A stretch of 64,000 nt of DNA, taken from positions 20,387,826 to 20,451,825 of the forward strand of contig CM024187.1 of NCBI GenBank assembly GCA_013433145.1, read 5' to 3'. Of this stretch, positions 31,001-44,859 are shown piece by piece. Made by a program: the position numbers and the translations under genes. Each line of letters starts with the position of its first letter. The stretch's first letter is position 1. Source of the stretch: Ascaris suum. Its lineage: Eukaryota; Nematoda; Chromadorea; Rhabditida; Ascarididae. Under the pieces are notes generated by a model that searched no databases, was not told the origin of the DNA, and saw only the letters and a program-made list of their open reading frames with translations.

Positions 31001-34000
31001 ATCTGAAAAGGAAGTACTTGTCGCTACCTCCGACGTATTAGCGGAAACTGAATATGGGGAACTACCTTATTTAAACCATAGGCAAGATAGTCTGAATTAT
31101 AAGAGGATGGGAGAGAAAAAGTGCCGACGGGAATTTCATACAGCTGCATTTTCCTAAATGGCCTATGGCACGGCACTATTTTAAGCAGATCAAACGTGAA
31201 GTCTTTGAAGGTTTTTTTTTAGATTTGCGCAGTTTTTGAGCGTTTCTTAAACCTATAGTGAGGCTTTTTGAAGGTTTGGAGACTCTCTTAGATTTGCTAG
31301 GAACTATCATAATGATACCTAGCGCTGATTTATTTACCCTGCAGAATATGCAAATTTGCCTATTGTGATTGTTAAACGTTCCACTTCATTCTAGATAACG
31401 TAATAAAGGTTTTTATAGAGAGAGTTTTGCTAAGTACTTTCATTATTTTCATAGCTATTGAAACGACTTCACTTCTTATTCCTCCCTGGTTTTTTCTTTT
31501 CCACTATGTCTAACCACATTTCTTTATCGGCTATCTGGGCTTTTCATCTGAAGATGTGCAGAGACTAATTTCTTAAGAAAATTGTGCTGAGAGCATTGTC
31601 GTTTTCAGTGAGGATCGATCTGAAGGAGGTAGACCACTCTGTGCCGGGCATTTTTCACCACTTTCGTATATTCGATGACTTGTTCGGTGATAGCGTGTTT
31701 TTTCGTATAGTGCAAAAGATGACACCATCATGTGGGAAATACGATGTCTATTTTGGTAACGTTTTGCACGCAGGTGATACGAGTAAGTTTTATGTCAACT
31801 CTAACGTCCGGGAAGTAGCGAATATTGTTGATGAAAGGAAAACCGAAATAACTGTTGACTGTTCCGGTGACGGGGAATCCATAAAGGGTGGGTGATATCC
31901 TCGTTGGGAGGTGAAGACTGAGAACGAGGGACGACGAAAATGTGGAGTTAAATTAGGTGCACATTTCTAAGTGAACTAATTACATATTGATTGTAATTTA
32001 AGTGTTGCATATATTTTAGAACGTTGGTAAGAGATGATATACGCTTAAATTAATATGCGATCAAGGTGTCTTCAATTAAATGTTCTTTGATTAGCATTTT
32101 TAAACGGCTCGTTTTCGGCTTCATCTTCTTTTTCCACATTTTCCGGTTGTTTTCTATGTGCAAGTTGTTGTATGAATACGCTATGGTGAATCTAAAACTC
32201 GTATTTAGTAGTCAGTGAGAAAGAAGAAAACTAGTAGTACTCGCTTACATCGCAGAGAGTTCATTCATTGGCTAAAGCGTATTCATATTTGATATAGTTT
32301 CTACAGGTTTCCTTGCGTAGGCGGAGTGCCCACTTTGTGACCTACAATGCTGCCTTTCTTCAGCGATTATTCAGTCCTGCATGTTAGGATGGTTTCGTCT
32401 CTAGCGAGAATGAAACGTGAGTTAGTGTTGCCATTGAGATAGCTTTTAGATTGGATGAGAATGCCTGAAGACGAGAAGTAAATGGCCCCATTGGTACTAA
32501 TGCCAAGAAAGGGTAGGAGGAGGGTCGTTACTGCTTGCAAATGTAGTTGACGTCAGGTTATGGATTGAGAAAATGGAGTGTCAAAGTCAGTATTCATGCG
32601 TAGGATTGAGATGATCGAAGCGTAATGTGCGTGGGGTTGTGTTTTCTTTTTTTTTTCTTCACCACTCACCTTGCTTTAGGTAATATTGACTGCCAATATC
32701 TGTCTCCATTATCCATTGCATGACAGAAGATGATCATGTTGAACACTTTTCACTTCTTGTCAGGAATTATAACGGATTTTATAAATTAACTTTGTTTGCC
32801 CATAGATCATATTTCCAGTTGAGCAACCCAATGTCGCAATCGAGTCGGTTGGCAGTGGATTTAATTCGTTGCTGGCGTTGAATCTGGATGGTAATCCGTA
32901 TTCGAAATCGGAGCAAATTGTGCACTGGTTTCTATCTAACATAGAGGATGGCAAGGATGTCTCGAGTGGAACAGAAGTGGTGCCATACTTACAAGCTCTG
33001 CCCTTCAAAGGAACTGGCTATCATCGATTCGTTTTTATTCTCTTCCGTCATGAAAAGCCGATCGATTTCTGTGCCTGTAGACTTAAAGGGTCAGTTGACT
33101 GTAACAACATTCCTCACCACAGTCGCCTTTCAAATATTCTGCCATCGCGGAGGGCAAATGGCGGAGATTGAGCGATCTTTTTTAAGGATTTTGTTATAAA
33201 ATTTTATGTACTTTAAACTGACTATTGAGGAGTGCTAGAACTGAGGCAGAAGTTGTTCTTGAAATTCCTCTCGAAAGGGTATCTGTGCGTTACAGTGAAG
33301 AGGGAATTGTGCTCCCACACTTTTATCCTCTACCGGTGAAAATTTTTGTCCGATTTTTACGTCTCGTGGGGAATTTTTCCTCAGTGACGCTGACCTTGTC
33401 GAACAATGCATTCATATGAGAGGTAATAAACTTTTGGAGATTTTTTGAGATTTTTATTTGGATATAGGGTTTGGTTTCTTTGATATTCTTCAAAAGTGCC
33501 TTGAATCTATCGAATCTGTGGTTATTTCGAAGAGAGAGCGAAGGTGCGATGAAAATCGCACAAACGAATATCTTCTACGAGCTTGTATATTTGGCCGTAT
33601 TCGTACCTCTACTTTCTTTTGCATAAAAAATTAAAGACTTTCAATCATCTCTCAGAAATCATCTTTTAGAATTGTTGATTTTTCAAAGCATTTGAGTAGA
33701 GAGAAAAATATCTCATCCTAATATATTATCAAAGAATTCTACCTCAGATTTTTATCGACAATTCAGGCACAATCCCTTAAATCTTCTTTCTTACCGCAGG
33801 TCATCATCATTTGTGCCATTCGATCGTTCCCACTTCGGTGCGGACTGTTAAATAAGACCTTAGAGGAGGGCATATCTTATTGCTATTTCACTTAAAAGGC
33901 TTAAAAGAGGGCTTCTCAGCAGTTATTTCACCGATGCTATTTTTCAGCAATGATCTGAGTGATAGGATATTCAGTATGCAGCGCTTCTATAAGGAGAACG

Positions 34001-35543
34001 AGGCGTCGTTAACTCCGTCTTCTGTTGCATTCGCACAAGTCGTGTGGGATATATCGGTGAACAAAGCGTTACATGCACTAGGTTCTAACTTCATTTCTGC
34101 TATATTTTTGAATATTCGCTTTAGGGGTTACTCGAAATTCACATATGCTTTCAGTTTATATGCGCATATTAAGTGAGTCTAGCATATCTTCTGCTTCAAC
34201 AATCTTCCTTTTTAGTGAATGTTGGTTGAAGGTGAAATTATGGTGTTAAAATGCTGGCAGCTAAAAATTAGTGCTGCCTACATTAAATGTTCCTTTTATC
34301 TGCTGTAACATAGAAGTTTTTGTGGTGCTTTGTGGGGTAACATGCTAACACTTTGAAGGAATGAAAGCACCTCTGTATGAATACGAATACCGACCGCCTT
34401 TGAAGATGCCGCAGAAGGAATTTCCAAATAAGGCACAACCGTTTGATTTGTAAGTATATTTTGAAGCTTACTTTTTTATATGAGGCTGGGGAATGATAGA
34501 GTCCACTTCAATTGGGTTCAGGATTCAATATATTCGTACGCGATGGTGAGAGAACTAACGAAGAAGCGGCAAGGAAGAGTGTCAGTAGTGACCGAATTGT
34601 TAGAATAGTTGTCAAGGGTTCTAGTCTCCCTTGCGGATATAGTTCTTCACTTGACGCCACATGCAGAGAGTGGAATTGAGGAATCTCTTCTATTAGGCGT
34701 TCTTTATGCCCTAGACGTTTCACGATTTATCAGCAACGGGCAAGGATGAGGTTTTGCATATAGATTGATGGCTAGATGCACATAGATCAGGGGCATGGCT
34801 AGTTTATCAAGCTCCTATCATGCAGCAGCCGATTGGAGATAGTTCACTTGGTGTGGAATTGCCATTTTAGAAGACTGTTATCGGGGTACCTGTGTGAGCA
34901 CTGTTGAGAAGACAAGTGGATTTCTATAGAATGTCAGGCTTATTTTGCTAGCAAAATATTTACCAACTTTATGAAGTGACTGCGAATCCCGAAAAACGCT
35001 TGAGCTGTGAAGGTTTCCGTGAAACTTCCTATGCCAATGGTAGCAAACCCGTAGCGAACGGTCGCCTCACAGTTGACTCTCCGACGTCGTAATATGGCTT
35101 GGGATGGGGATTTCGATGAAATATGGCTCGTCGATGAGGATGGAGAGCGCGAATGTGTTATGCAGCGTGAGCATATGGCGTCAAGCTAAAGCCTAACTTC
35201 GTATTTCGATTTCCCGATGCTTTTTCTTGATGTTGGTATCAGTACAGAGCGCGTATCTTTAGAAACACCATATTCTTTCCGTTGTACTGAAACGAATTGC
35301 TCATTTGTTTTGTTTTTTAGATATTTGGATCAATTTCGAGACCCACTAGAAGTTGAAGCAGAGTTGCTGAAGAGGCGTTTACGTATGAGTCGAGTAGATG
35401 AAAGGCCCCAGCAACCGAAATACCCAGATATGAATTACGCAGAGAACAAAAAGAAGCTGCCAGCTTGGCAACATGCGAGGCTAATCAGCGAAAACAGTGG
35501 ACAGGGCAAGAACTTTGCGTTATGGAATAATCCAATTGATTGA
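28091..35543 (+). CDS. mrpl-38: Mitochondrial ribosomal protein L38 (PEBP-fold)
   Basis: Eight exons join with agreeing phases at every junction: 28091-28254, 29156-29271, 30281-30388, 31609-31782, 32819-33089, 33948-34081, 34359-34449, 35321-35543, giving 426 residues. The Arg-rich start suits a mitochondrial presequence. The middle reads RIDIGFKERKEK, as MRPL38 proteins do before their linker helix. The phosphatidylethanolamine-binding-type core follows: LLALNLDGNPYSKSEQIVHW, FLSNIEDGK, KGTGYHRFVFILFRHEKPIDF, and then RFYKENEASLTP, EYEYRPPLKMP, PFDLYLDQFRDP. MRPL38 sits in the central protuberance of the mitochondrial large subunit. The C-terminus runs roughly 60 residues past the YLDxxRD motif, longer than the human protein, which ends soon after it. 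A TTTCAG acceptor at 28072 lies 18 nt before the chosen ATG and could be a trans-splice site; an upstream coding exon cannot be excluded. Identity is very sure. Confidence 0.93.
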
Positions 35544-35824
35544 ATTCCGATGCTGTTTATCTGTTACTATTTTGTTATGTTTGTTTTAGTGAATTTCTGA
35601 GGGATGTTTAAATACTGTCGGCTCACTATCGAATATTGTTATCGCGTGACCGAATTTGAAGTTCCCATTTCCTTCGAAATCAAATTCCCATTTTGACGTA
35701 CTTATGCGCATTACGTTTACATATATAGACATATATATGCGCATGTATACGTATATACGTATATGTGTGTTTATACATGTATCTGTGTAAATGTGTGTGT
35801 GTAAACAATACTTTTAGAGCAATC

Positions 35825-35827
<3 letters not shown>

Positions 35828-35902
<75 letters not shown>
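35828..35902. repeat. (TA)n microsatellite after MRPL38
   Basis: About 75 bp of pure TA, 285 nt after the MRPL38 stop codon. It would lie in the 3' UTR if the AATAAA at 36027 is used. Confidence 0.95.
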
Positions 35903-35903
<1 letters not shown>

Positions 35904-36026
35904 GTATAGGAACTCAAAAATTCTTGTTTCTGAGGTCATAGGTGTTTTATTAGCAAAAAGAGAGATGGGGTCATAAGAATATATATTTATAAAGTATCTG
36001 TTTCTCTGCAGCATGTTGCTATTCTC

Positions 36027-36032
36027 AATAAA
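36027..36032 (+). terminator. AATAAA, possible MRPL38 polyadenylation signal
   Basis: First clear AATAAA on the plus strand after the stop at 35543, about 485 nt away and beyond the TA array. An earlier non-canonical signal is possible. Confidence 0.3.
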
Positions 36033-36366
36033 ATCAGTGCCGATGGATATTGCTCGCCTTTGAACGTTATGGTCAAATCCATTTTGGAAAACTCCTCTGC
36101 CACACCTTTATGCAGCGGCTCATGACGTCTCTCACTTCGCCTGCATCATCAAAGCGTTTTGGTTCTATGTTGCAGTCCTAGGACTGATTATTGTTTTCTG
36201 AGCCGTGCATGCGTGCTTAGCTGTCAACATTTCTGAGAAAGGTGCCCTTCAGATATTGGCAATAGTTCTCGACGCACCTGTAGTTTCTTCTGTTTCAAAT
36301 TACTTGTTAGTTGTATTAGACAGCACTTTGAGCGTAGCCAAATTCCTCACCAACCTCTCGAATAAT

Positions 36367-36368
<2 letters not shown>

Positions 36369-36427
<59 letters not shown>

Positions 36428-36440
36428 TAATTATATATGA
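36369..36440. repeat. (TA)n microsatellite
   Basis: About 50 bp of pure TA followed by interrupted AT repeats, in spacer 470 bp from the preceding array. Confidence 0.95.
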
Positions 36441-39400
36441 ATACATTTTATGAAGAATTTGTTATGAATAAGTGCAATTAAATATTTGCAGAAGGTAGCG
36501 CATAGAAGACTATTCAGACTTCTTTGGAGTAAAACGCAACCCTTTGCAGTGACCGCATTTCAAGGCAATCTACGCCCACTCAAAGAAGCAGCTACTAGAA
36601 AATAATTTATCAAGCTATAGAGAAGTGCAGCCATAAAAATGCTATTAGAGGAGGATGCATTCGTCCGAATCACTTACGGTTTTAATCGGTGCTTCTTACG
36701 ACCACATAACTTCGGCCTTTCTCAAAGAAATTAAATGAGATCTGTTCAAGAAACAGCTGCTACAGGGTAGTTACAGCAGCAGGAGCTGTCCGGGATATGG
36801 CAGGCTAGTCCGGTGTTCATGTTTCGGTAAGATGGAGTAACAATATACACGATCACTCGAACGGTTGCTTTCCTGTGGAGAAGTTAGGCATACTTCACAG
36901 AACGCTACTGTGATCTTAATGTAGTCCATGTTTAAGTTTGATGAGGTATTTTGCACGCATTGAGGGAAGGTTCGTCATTTGTGGGGAATTTGTAACGTGA
37001 ATAAGCTAAAGGAACGGATAATCTCCACATAGGAGCGCCACCATATTGCTGTATCTTCATTCCAGTGGGTGTCATGTTGAACGATCTGAGTCGAAATAAA
37101 ATTGTACATTCGAATAACCTCTTTTTTTCGCTGCCGGAAGCACGTGTGTAAATGTATTCATTCCCTATCAGGCAGATTTTTTTTGACGTGGTGATTTCCT
37201 TGGAGGGACATAAATGCTATGGAAATTCAATCATGACACAATATTGCATATCCTCTGAAAGGGAATTGGATGATCTTCCATCTTTCAGCAAATCTTTATT
37301 TGTTCAGTCATCCACCATTACTCAGAAAGTGACTTTTGAGTCCAACCGCATATGTACTCTTATGATACTTCTAGGGTATTATATGTTATTCTAAAGCATA
37401 GAAATGATGAGAGTCGATGACTTTTATTTTGTGAAGCGTTGGTATTTCTCCTTTTCGCATCAAAATTTTGTCACTGTCAGAAGTTGCTGTGTGTTTATTT
37501 CGATGGAATGGGAAACCAAAAGGGAATTAGGACCCAACAACTATTGCGTAAACTCAAAAGTGGAAGTAAAGGGAGATTAGTACAGCAATCTTTTTCATTC
37601 ATGGTGCAGTGTCAACTACTTGGTTTATGCATTTTAATAGCGAGTTCATTCAAGTTCAAGAATAATTAAAACTTGACTGAACTTTGAAATTGAGGGATGA
37701 TGATCACGTGGAAAGTAGGCCTTATCAATTCCTTTGAAGAAGCAAAAGAATTGTTTACTAGTTTCGCCAGTTGGAGAACGGTATCAGTTGAGAATGTGGG
37801 CATGTAAATATGAACTGATAAATTCTGATATTTTTTGGGCAAAAGATGATTGTCACTGAGGGTCTTGGTTGAGTGAGTTGTGATCGATGTGCAAAAGACT
37901 ACATATCAGCGGAAAATCAACAAACAAACGATGGACGAAAAATGTTGTTTCGATTTCGGCAAAACGCTATGAGCTTTAAATCATCGGCGGAAATGCCAGC
38001 GTTGTGAGAGCATATCACTATGAGATGAATGCAAAGAAAAGTCTTGGTGTGTTTCACTGCAAGCCGTTTGAGATGGAGATATTCCACCTTGTTGCTGATC
38101 TGCTTGTTACTTAGAGCGCAGAAAAAGCAAATGATGAAACGAGAGACAGCAGTTGGTGCGAATTGGTAGTTGTGCCTTTATTGGCAAAGCGAATCGCGTC
38201 ACTAATGTGCCTAGTTAACTTTCTACTAGTTTCTTTTATTAGAAATATCCCACTCGTTTACTACTTCCTCTTCGATCCAGTGAAAGATTTCCAGAAATCG
38301 GAAGAAGAAAAGCACCAAAATGCTGACAACACAAACAAATCGTCAAGTATGGAACGACCCCTTTCAATCGTCAACCTCCTTCCTCCCTCTCCTAGTTGTT
38401 AGACTTGGAGAAAACTAATTCCACTATTGGAGGAATATTGATCGACGATGGGAATTAGAAAGAATGTAATAGCAACAATGAAGTTTAATAATCGATTCTT
38501 GCACCCCGACCATTTATGCATTCACAAGGAACCACCCTCTCCGTATCGGAATTGTATGCGTTAACGTTCTCTTCCAATGTGTACCGTTGTGCCGAATGAA
38601 CAACAACACCGCCATCATACTAATAAAAAAAACAACGTTTGGATTTGACTACTGGCGAAATCCACATTTCTCATTTGCAGAAGCTAAAACCCACAAAATC
38701 ACATCATCTATTTGCATATATATTTATTAATTTGCTTAACGCTTTTAGTTGGCAAGCTATAAAAATTACGAATGAGAGGAACTGCTGCCATATAATATCT
38801 CCGAGATCTTTTTAGTGTAAACCTCACCACTATAAATCCTCCTATATATGAATCAACGGCAATTAAAAGCGCCTATGAATTCAAAAATGCAAATGGTATC
38901 TTTCCTGCCTAATGCCTCTCATGAAGCAATTTCTGTTCCCGATTAATGAAGCTGATCGATTCGTTTGAGAAATATATTATTAGGCGTTTTGTCACTAACA
39001 TTTAATTCTATACGCCGTTCAACTGATAGGTTGGAGTTATAGAAGTGAAGCGTCCATACCGAGTACACTTTTCTTTCGGTGCTGTTAGCACGATATTCCA
39101 ATTCGAAGAAGTGATCAAATAGTGCATTTCAATTTGACACCGGCATACCCCCGCACATTTAAAACAACACGATTGTTGAGCGTTTGCAACAGCTGCAGCA
39201 CTGTGCTCAGAGTGGCGCATACAAGATAATCCTGCTTAAAACGCGCGCTGTTGGGGAGGGAGATGGTGCCCGCATCTGTAATGCAACGTACATAGTGCAG
39301 ATTCGTGGCACGTCACCAATCGATTGCAGTTCAAACTATTGCATTCCGCTGCATCCTTCTGCCGAAATCCCATCCTGACGAATACACAAATTCCACATCT

Positions 39401-40589
39401 TACAGCCACACAACTGCTTATCGATTCCGGTGAAAAAATTCGGATGTGGTATGATGTACGATGATGTAGCTAGTCACTGACGCAGGATGAAATTAGTTCT
39501 AAGCGGACAACAAGTGGAACAGCGCTGCGGCGATCAAGCACATGCTCATCACCGAACTCATGCGATGCCACTTTAATTTCCTTTTTTTTCGGCAGGAACA
39601 CTTCATCACGATGAGAGTGACGTCCCGGTTACATGAAGATGTCTTTAAAACACCTTGTTGGTGGAGACATTCAAGAAGCATTCGAAATGTGGAAAACATG
39701 TGTTGCATTTTTAGGTGCCTGAAATATCTTTTCCTGTATATTTAATAACTCACAATCGCAGCATCGTACTAACATTATTGTTTTATTGTGCGCATTCGTC
39801 GATGGCAAAAGAAGGGTACATTAATTTCGCACGTACAAATACCACGCTATTGCTCACAATGCGCCTTTCCATATTTCGACAGGTGTCACTCCACCTATCG
39901 GCCCAAATGGCATCGCTTTTAATTACAATCCGCATATGAAATTACACTGCGCATCTCATGTACCGTTGCGCCAACGCAGCATAAGAAGCACCGTCCATTC
40001 GAATTCATCCGTCCCATCCGTCCCATCCGAAGCACCGTCTTGACGAAATGTGTAAGAAGAGAAAGTGTGATCCAAAAACTATGTTGTCTACAAGCAACAC
40101 GTTGTTGATCAGTTTATGCTACCGAGGCCAGTGGTGACTGGAGAAGAAAGCCGATGAAATCCACTAGGAAATGACCCTTCATAAATCTTTGGCATGAGCT
40201 ATTCGACTACAAAGATTTCGGGATAGACGCATGGTAACTTATATGCGCTCCCAGTCAAAAACAAAACGTTCGCTGTAAATATTTTTGCTTCATTGCTCGA
40301 TGAGGGCGAACTCTTCCGACAGAGCAACACAAAAAGTTCTTTCTTATATTTATTTCAATTCACTTCGTATAGTCAACAAATGTCCATAAGTGGAATTTTT
40401 GCTAGCTGAAATAAAGCCGGATATCGTTGTTACTTGGAAAGGTAACTGTCCTCTCCAATACCTGATTCACCCTTCCCAGTAAATGGCCGCTACAAAATAT
40501 TCCACTGCAACCAAGAAACTCAAAAGAAGGTTAGAGGAAGTAGAGTAGCCGTATGTGTGAATGTGTGCATAATTTTTTTTTTTTAATTG

Positions 40590-41880
40590 CAGCCACAGCC
40601 ACATGCTTCATTTGTAAATTGCTCTGCTTTGATATCACCACTGACAAAAACTTCCGTCCGATCCCTTCTTGATACTTGTGTATCTGATACTGATTCTGTT
40701 GAATTCTTCGACGCGATTTCTGAGTTGTACACAGTGTATCATGCAACACTGATAGCTGGTGACCTAAACTTTAGTTTTCCGCTTGCAAAGAGATTTATTA
40801 CAGCAATCAGCTTGTGGAAAATTTTCTCACAACTATCGCTCGTTCAATATCCCTCTCGGAGGGACAAAGCTGTTGGTATGGTTTTGATTCATCGCCGATT
40901 GATAAGATTTTCCTGCGTTCCCTCTCTTGTTTACATATTTCCCTTCTTGGAAGTGTGTTCTTTTCACCGTTACCAGAAAAACCACAAGCTATCATCAGAT
41001 TAGTCTGATGTCAACCGTTTATAGGGTTTTCGGGATGGTCGCCAGAGGTGCATTAATGGATCATCCCACGCTAAACGGACTTCTAAACCTTGCCCAGTTG
41101 TGCTCCCTCCCTAGACGATCCGTAATTTCGCAATCTATTTCATGCTTAGGCGACTGGCTGTTCAGACAGCAGTAAATAGGAGCGTTCAGACAGAGATTGT
41201 GCATATTGATTAAGCAGGTGCCTTTGATGTGGTCTGTCATGAAAAGATACTTTCGAAATTGGAAAAATATGGCCTCATCGGCACTTTGCTATAGTGGATC
41301 AGAGCATTCTTATATGGACGAAGTTTTCAAGCGAGAACTGGAGCGAGTTACTCCAATCTACACTCATTTCGTTGTGGTGTCCTACAAGGGAACGTATCCG
41401 GTCCTGTTTTGTTCCTTGTATACGTGTGTTTCTGATGACATCTTGAGTAGTATTAAGCTCACTCCTGATGACCTCAAAATTAATCGTCTCTTACTCGATC
41501 CTGCCTACAATATTCATATCCTGTAAAAGGACCACTCGAATTCGTCAAGTGATCAAAATTATGGTAGTTAAATATTTCCCATGAAAAATGTGAATTTTCC
41601 CGGATCGCATTAACTTTTGTCATGAATGTTTCCTCATCCAAAGAGGCAATTTTTCAACTACAAGTTGCATTCATGATATTGATATTATAATCGACTCTAA
41701 ACTTCACCGAAGCTTGAAGAATTCCGCTGAAAAGTCGTCGAAAATTGCGCTGAGCATTATCGGCATTCTCCGCGCTGAACGGCACTGATGTCACGACCAT
41801 TTTATTCTAAAGACCTTCATCGCGTACCGCAGACCAATTTTGTTTTGTAATACTATACACCTGTATGGTTTTGTTACTTA
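40590..41880 (+). mobile_element. Decayed CR1/jockey-like non-LTR retrotransposon (LINE)
   Basis: Several plus-strand frames, interrupted by frameshifts and stops, read conserved blocks in the right order. An endonuclease block AGDLNF is at about 40758. RT start YHQISLMS is near 40990-41010, continuing with VYRVFGMVARG and NLAQ/PRRSVISQ at 41020-41130. The palm block DYAGAFDVVCHEKILSKLEK is near 41205-41265, with a stop in place of one residue. WIRAFLYGR follows, then CGVLQGNVSGPVLF near 41370-41420 and the C-terminal IDSKLH...FIAYRRPIL near 41690-41835. The YADD catalytic box is not intact. The copy is old and inactive, and 5' and 3' ends cannot be fixed. Family placement is inferred from the order and wording of the blocks. 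Confidence 0.78.
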
Positions 41881-42067
41881 GTTTTTGATAACAGATTGTT
41901 AGAGAATGTTTAGTGACGCTTCACCTATATACTGATTTTTTGCAAAATTAACTGTGGTCCATACCAGCCAAATTACATTACCAGGCCTAGAAATCTTTAA
42001 CAGGATAAAAATGGAACATCAAAAGCTCATTTTGACTTGATTCTTTGTTGTAAAATTGTATGCGCAT

Positions 42068-42091
42068 TTTCCGACACCCCGGTGTCGGAAA
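42068..42091. repeat. Perfect 11-bp inverted repeat with 2-nt centre
   Basis: TTTCCGACACC, then CC, then GGTGTCGGAAA. It lies about 190 bp past the recognisable end of the LINE remnant, so it could be part of its 3' region or an independent site. Confidence 0.8.
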
Positions 42092-42584
42092 CATTTCATT
42101 TCCAACTGACCAAAAAAAAATGTTTGCAGTGCAAACAATGTTCCTTGCGGTTTTCAGTTTCGTGTTATATGAGCCTGTAATCTGTTTCCGGCCAATATCG
42201 TTAATGCTCCCTCTCCTTCAGCATTTAAGGTACGGCCGAGCCGTATCGATCTACACACTATTTCCGTCCTCTCCGCTTAAATGTCTTTTTGCCGAAATTG
42301 TAGTTTACGAAATATTTAGCTTTTTCTTGCTGTTCATGCTCAATCAGGACGTTGAAATAAATAAACTTCCCAAAACAGATACGTATTCGAGGGTACTCGT
42401 GGACACAGTAGGGGCTATAACGTTCGCAAATTTTCGAACGGAAATATATCGGAGAGAAATGCAAAGGTAATTAGTACAAATTGATGGACACGGATTTACG
42501 CGGCAACATGCTTTAATGTATCAGAAGCCTGCGAGCAAATCAAGGATTGCATTTGAGGGATTTACAACTGTCGAAATTTTTCAG

Positions 42585-42680
42585 GATAGACGTTGTCTGA
42601 GAAGGGAGGAGGTTATGAAGAAGGCGAGGAAGGCGGAGTGGGCGTATGAGCAGGAGAGAACACTATACTTACCTGTTTAT
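42585..42680 (+). CDS. Coding-like segment, candidate internal exon of an unknown gene
   Basis: After a TTTTTCAG acceptor an open frame of 32 codons reads DRRCLRREEVMKKARKAEW and on, rich in charged residues, up to a possible TAT|GTAACA donor. The other two frames are closed early. Phase 0 on both sides would fit the candidate terminal exon at 43861. No domain is recognised. Confidence 0.25.
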
Positions 42681-43168
42681 GTAACACATTCATTCTAGTA
42701 TGTAACTTAGTGTAGCTCGTTGCTACTACGTAGAAGCTGGAAAACGAGTCTATCGCATTTCGATGTGAAATTTTAATGCATAACACACATTCGAAGAAAT
42801 ATACGCAAATAAACTGAAAACGACAAATAAGGTGTGGTAGAAAAATGCTTTTCTGCTGCTAAAAGGTATAGCAAAGATACAAAGTAAACCAAAGTTTAGC
42901 AAAAACAGCCACTGTCATCGCTTTGTCAGCTAAGCATCAGCGGAATCGAAAGTGCCTGTCAATCTCCAAAATTAAAATGTCTCCTTCTATATCAACAACG
43001 CCACATCCCTAACAGGTGTCAAACCTATATTTACTGCCCATTAAAAAAGAACTTTGTCGCTCTCGTGGTTTCTGGCACATGAACAAGAAATAACGATTCG
43101 CGAAAAAAAACATCCAGGTGGACGAGTCATGGTATCAAAACATACATTAAACAAATATGTGTATATGC

Positions 43169-43269
<101 letters not shown>

Positions 43270-43860
43270 ATAAATGTTAAATAATAGACCACAAGTGAAG
43301 TGAAGATTTATGGGGTTTATTTTCAAATGCATTCGAGTGGTCATAAGCGATGAGGCATCGAAAAGCTTTTATTTGGGGATAGGAATAACGAGAAATTATT
43401 TTTGGTGACAGTGACACATCAACAGCATTGAGAAGCAGTGTAGGCAAAGCACGACCAACGATCACATTTAGACAGCATAAACGAGCGCTAACAAAAGCGA
43501 TGCATCATCCTTGATGAAGCCCAAAAGCGCTTTCTTATTGAAAGCGTGATTCATCTTATACGAAGCGTTCGCATCGAAGTATATCACAAACTTTATTCTT
43601 TAATTATAAATAAAACAATCCGCAAGTATTCTACGCTATGAATAATAAAACTATTGTCGGGCAATGCAAAAAATAATAGTAATAATAATAATAATATGCA
43701 AGTACGTTTCGCACCACTGAGATGCAGCAAATTACTTCCGGTTTATTTATGACGTCATTGGACGCTGGCCTTTGAATGTCGCCCAAATCACATGATCGCA
43801 AATGTTTCTGTGCTTATCATCCTCACTATAAAAAAAATAAACAACGTTATCAAACCTCAG

Positions 43861-43992
43861 CAGTTTCAATTGTTGGCCACGCATTCGCAACAGGTGCATC
43901 GGAAGATATATTTCGAAAAGCCAGAACGGGAAGTTCACAAGAAGGTCGGAATTCCAATGCACTCCGGAGCCGGAATTCAAACGCAGCCATAA
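43861..43992 (+). CDS. Coding-like segment, candidate terminal exon of an unknown gene
   Basis: After an AACCTCAG acceptor the frame is open for 43 codons and ends in TAA at 43990-43992. Codon use is balanced and the peptide looks natural (QFQLLATHSQQVHRKIYFEK, then PEREVHKKVGIPMHSGAGIQ). It might be the 3' end of a plus-strand gene whose earlier exons lie between the LINE and this point, for example 42585-42680. I do not recognise the protein. Confidence 0.3.
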   Translation, partial: QFQLLATHSQQVHRKIYFEKPEREVHKKVGIPMHSGAGIQTQP

Positions 43993-44859
43993 TATGTATG
44001 CTGAACTATATATGAGGTGGAATTTTAAGGTGAACTATATATGAGGTGAACTATATAAAATCGGCGGAATTTTAAAATCTGAATGGTGCTTCAATTCAAT
44101 TCTAACTTTGGCGGATATCAGAATGTGCTTAGAAGGATGCTGTTAGGAATAATACCTACTAATGGTGAATAACCTCGTAATGAGCTAATTTTTCCAATAT
44201 TTAGCTTTATGGTCATAAAGCACAAAAATCGGAGCGGTTAAAACGTTTTAGAACGAAAGCTTCTTCGACTATTCGCGTTTATTCGATGATTGCCAGCAAC
44301 TGGGCTTCTTCATGTGTGAAGCCCATGCATAAACACTTGGGCTATGTCGTTGTCGTCGAAACTTGGAGACTGACTCAGGTAAAGCATAAAAATAGTAACT
44401 CTGCGTCTAGCAATTCGTTTTGTCGTTGAGGTATAAATTTCATGGCCAAATGTGACTGTCAAGGGTTTCAGGGTGATTACTCGAAAAATTTAGAACATTC
44501 GCAAAATTCAGATTTTTTTCTTTTTTTTTGTGAAGCCATTCAATTAATTCCTCATGGAATCGGATCGGTAAGTCGACTTCTATATGGCTTGATGATAACT
44601 CGAAAAAGTTGGACTCGTCAGTGATTTTCATCGAATGTGGAAAGATGGACTAAAATTTTGAAGGTCTGTAATGAAAAGATCGACTCTTAGGACCGAGAAA
44701 TTGGACCGGCCACTACATAACTCTAGGCCGAATGACCGATCCTCCCAGTAAATGCAGATCCAATTTGACTTCATTCGGAGCCAAACAAAAACGCAAATCG
44801 CGATTATAAAGGAACATCAGTTACCACAACTCGTCGATTTTTAGACGTTAAAAGTGCGC

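Noticed and set aside
36496..36605. Open frame after TTTGCAG reading KVAHRRLFRLLW
   Set aside because: Only 36 codons long, no donor or partner exon, and no recognised family.
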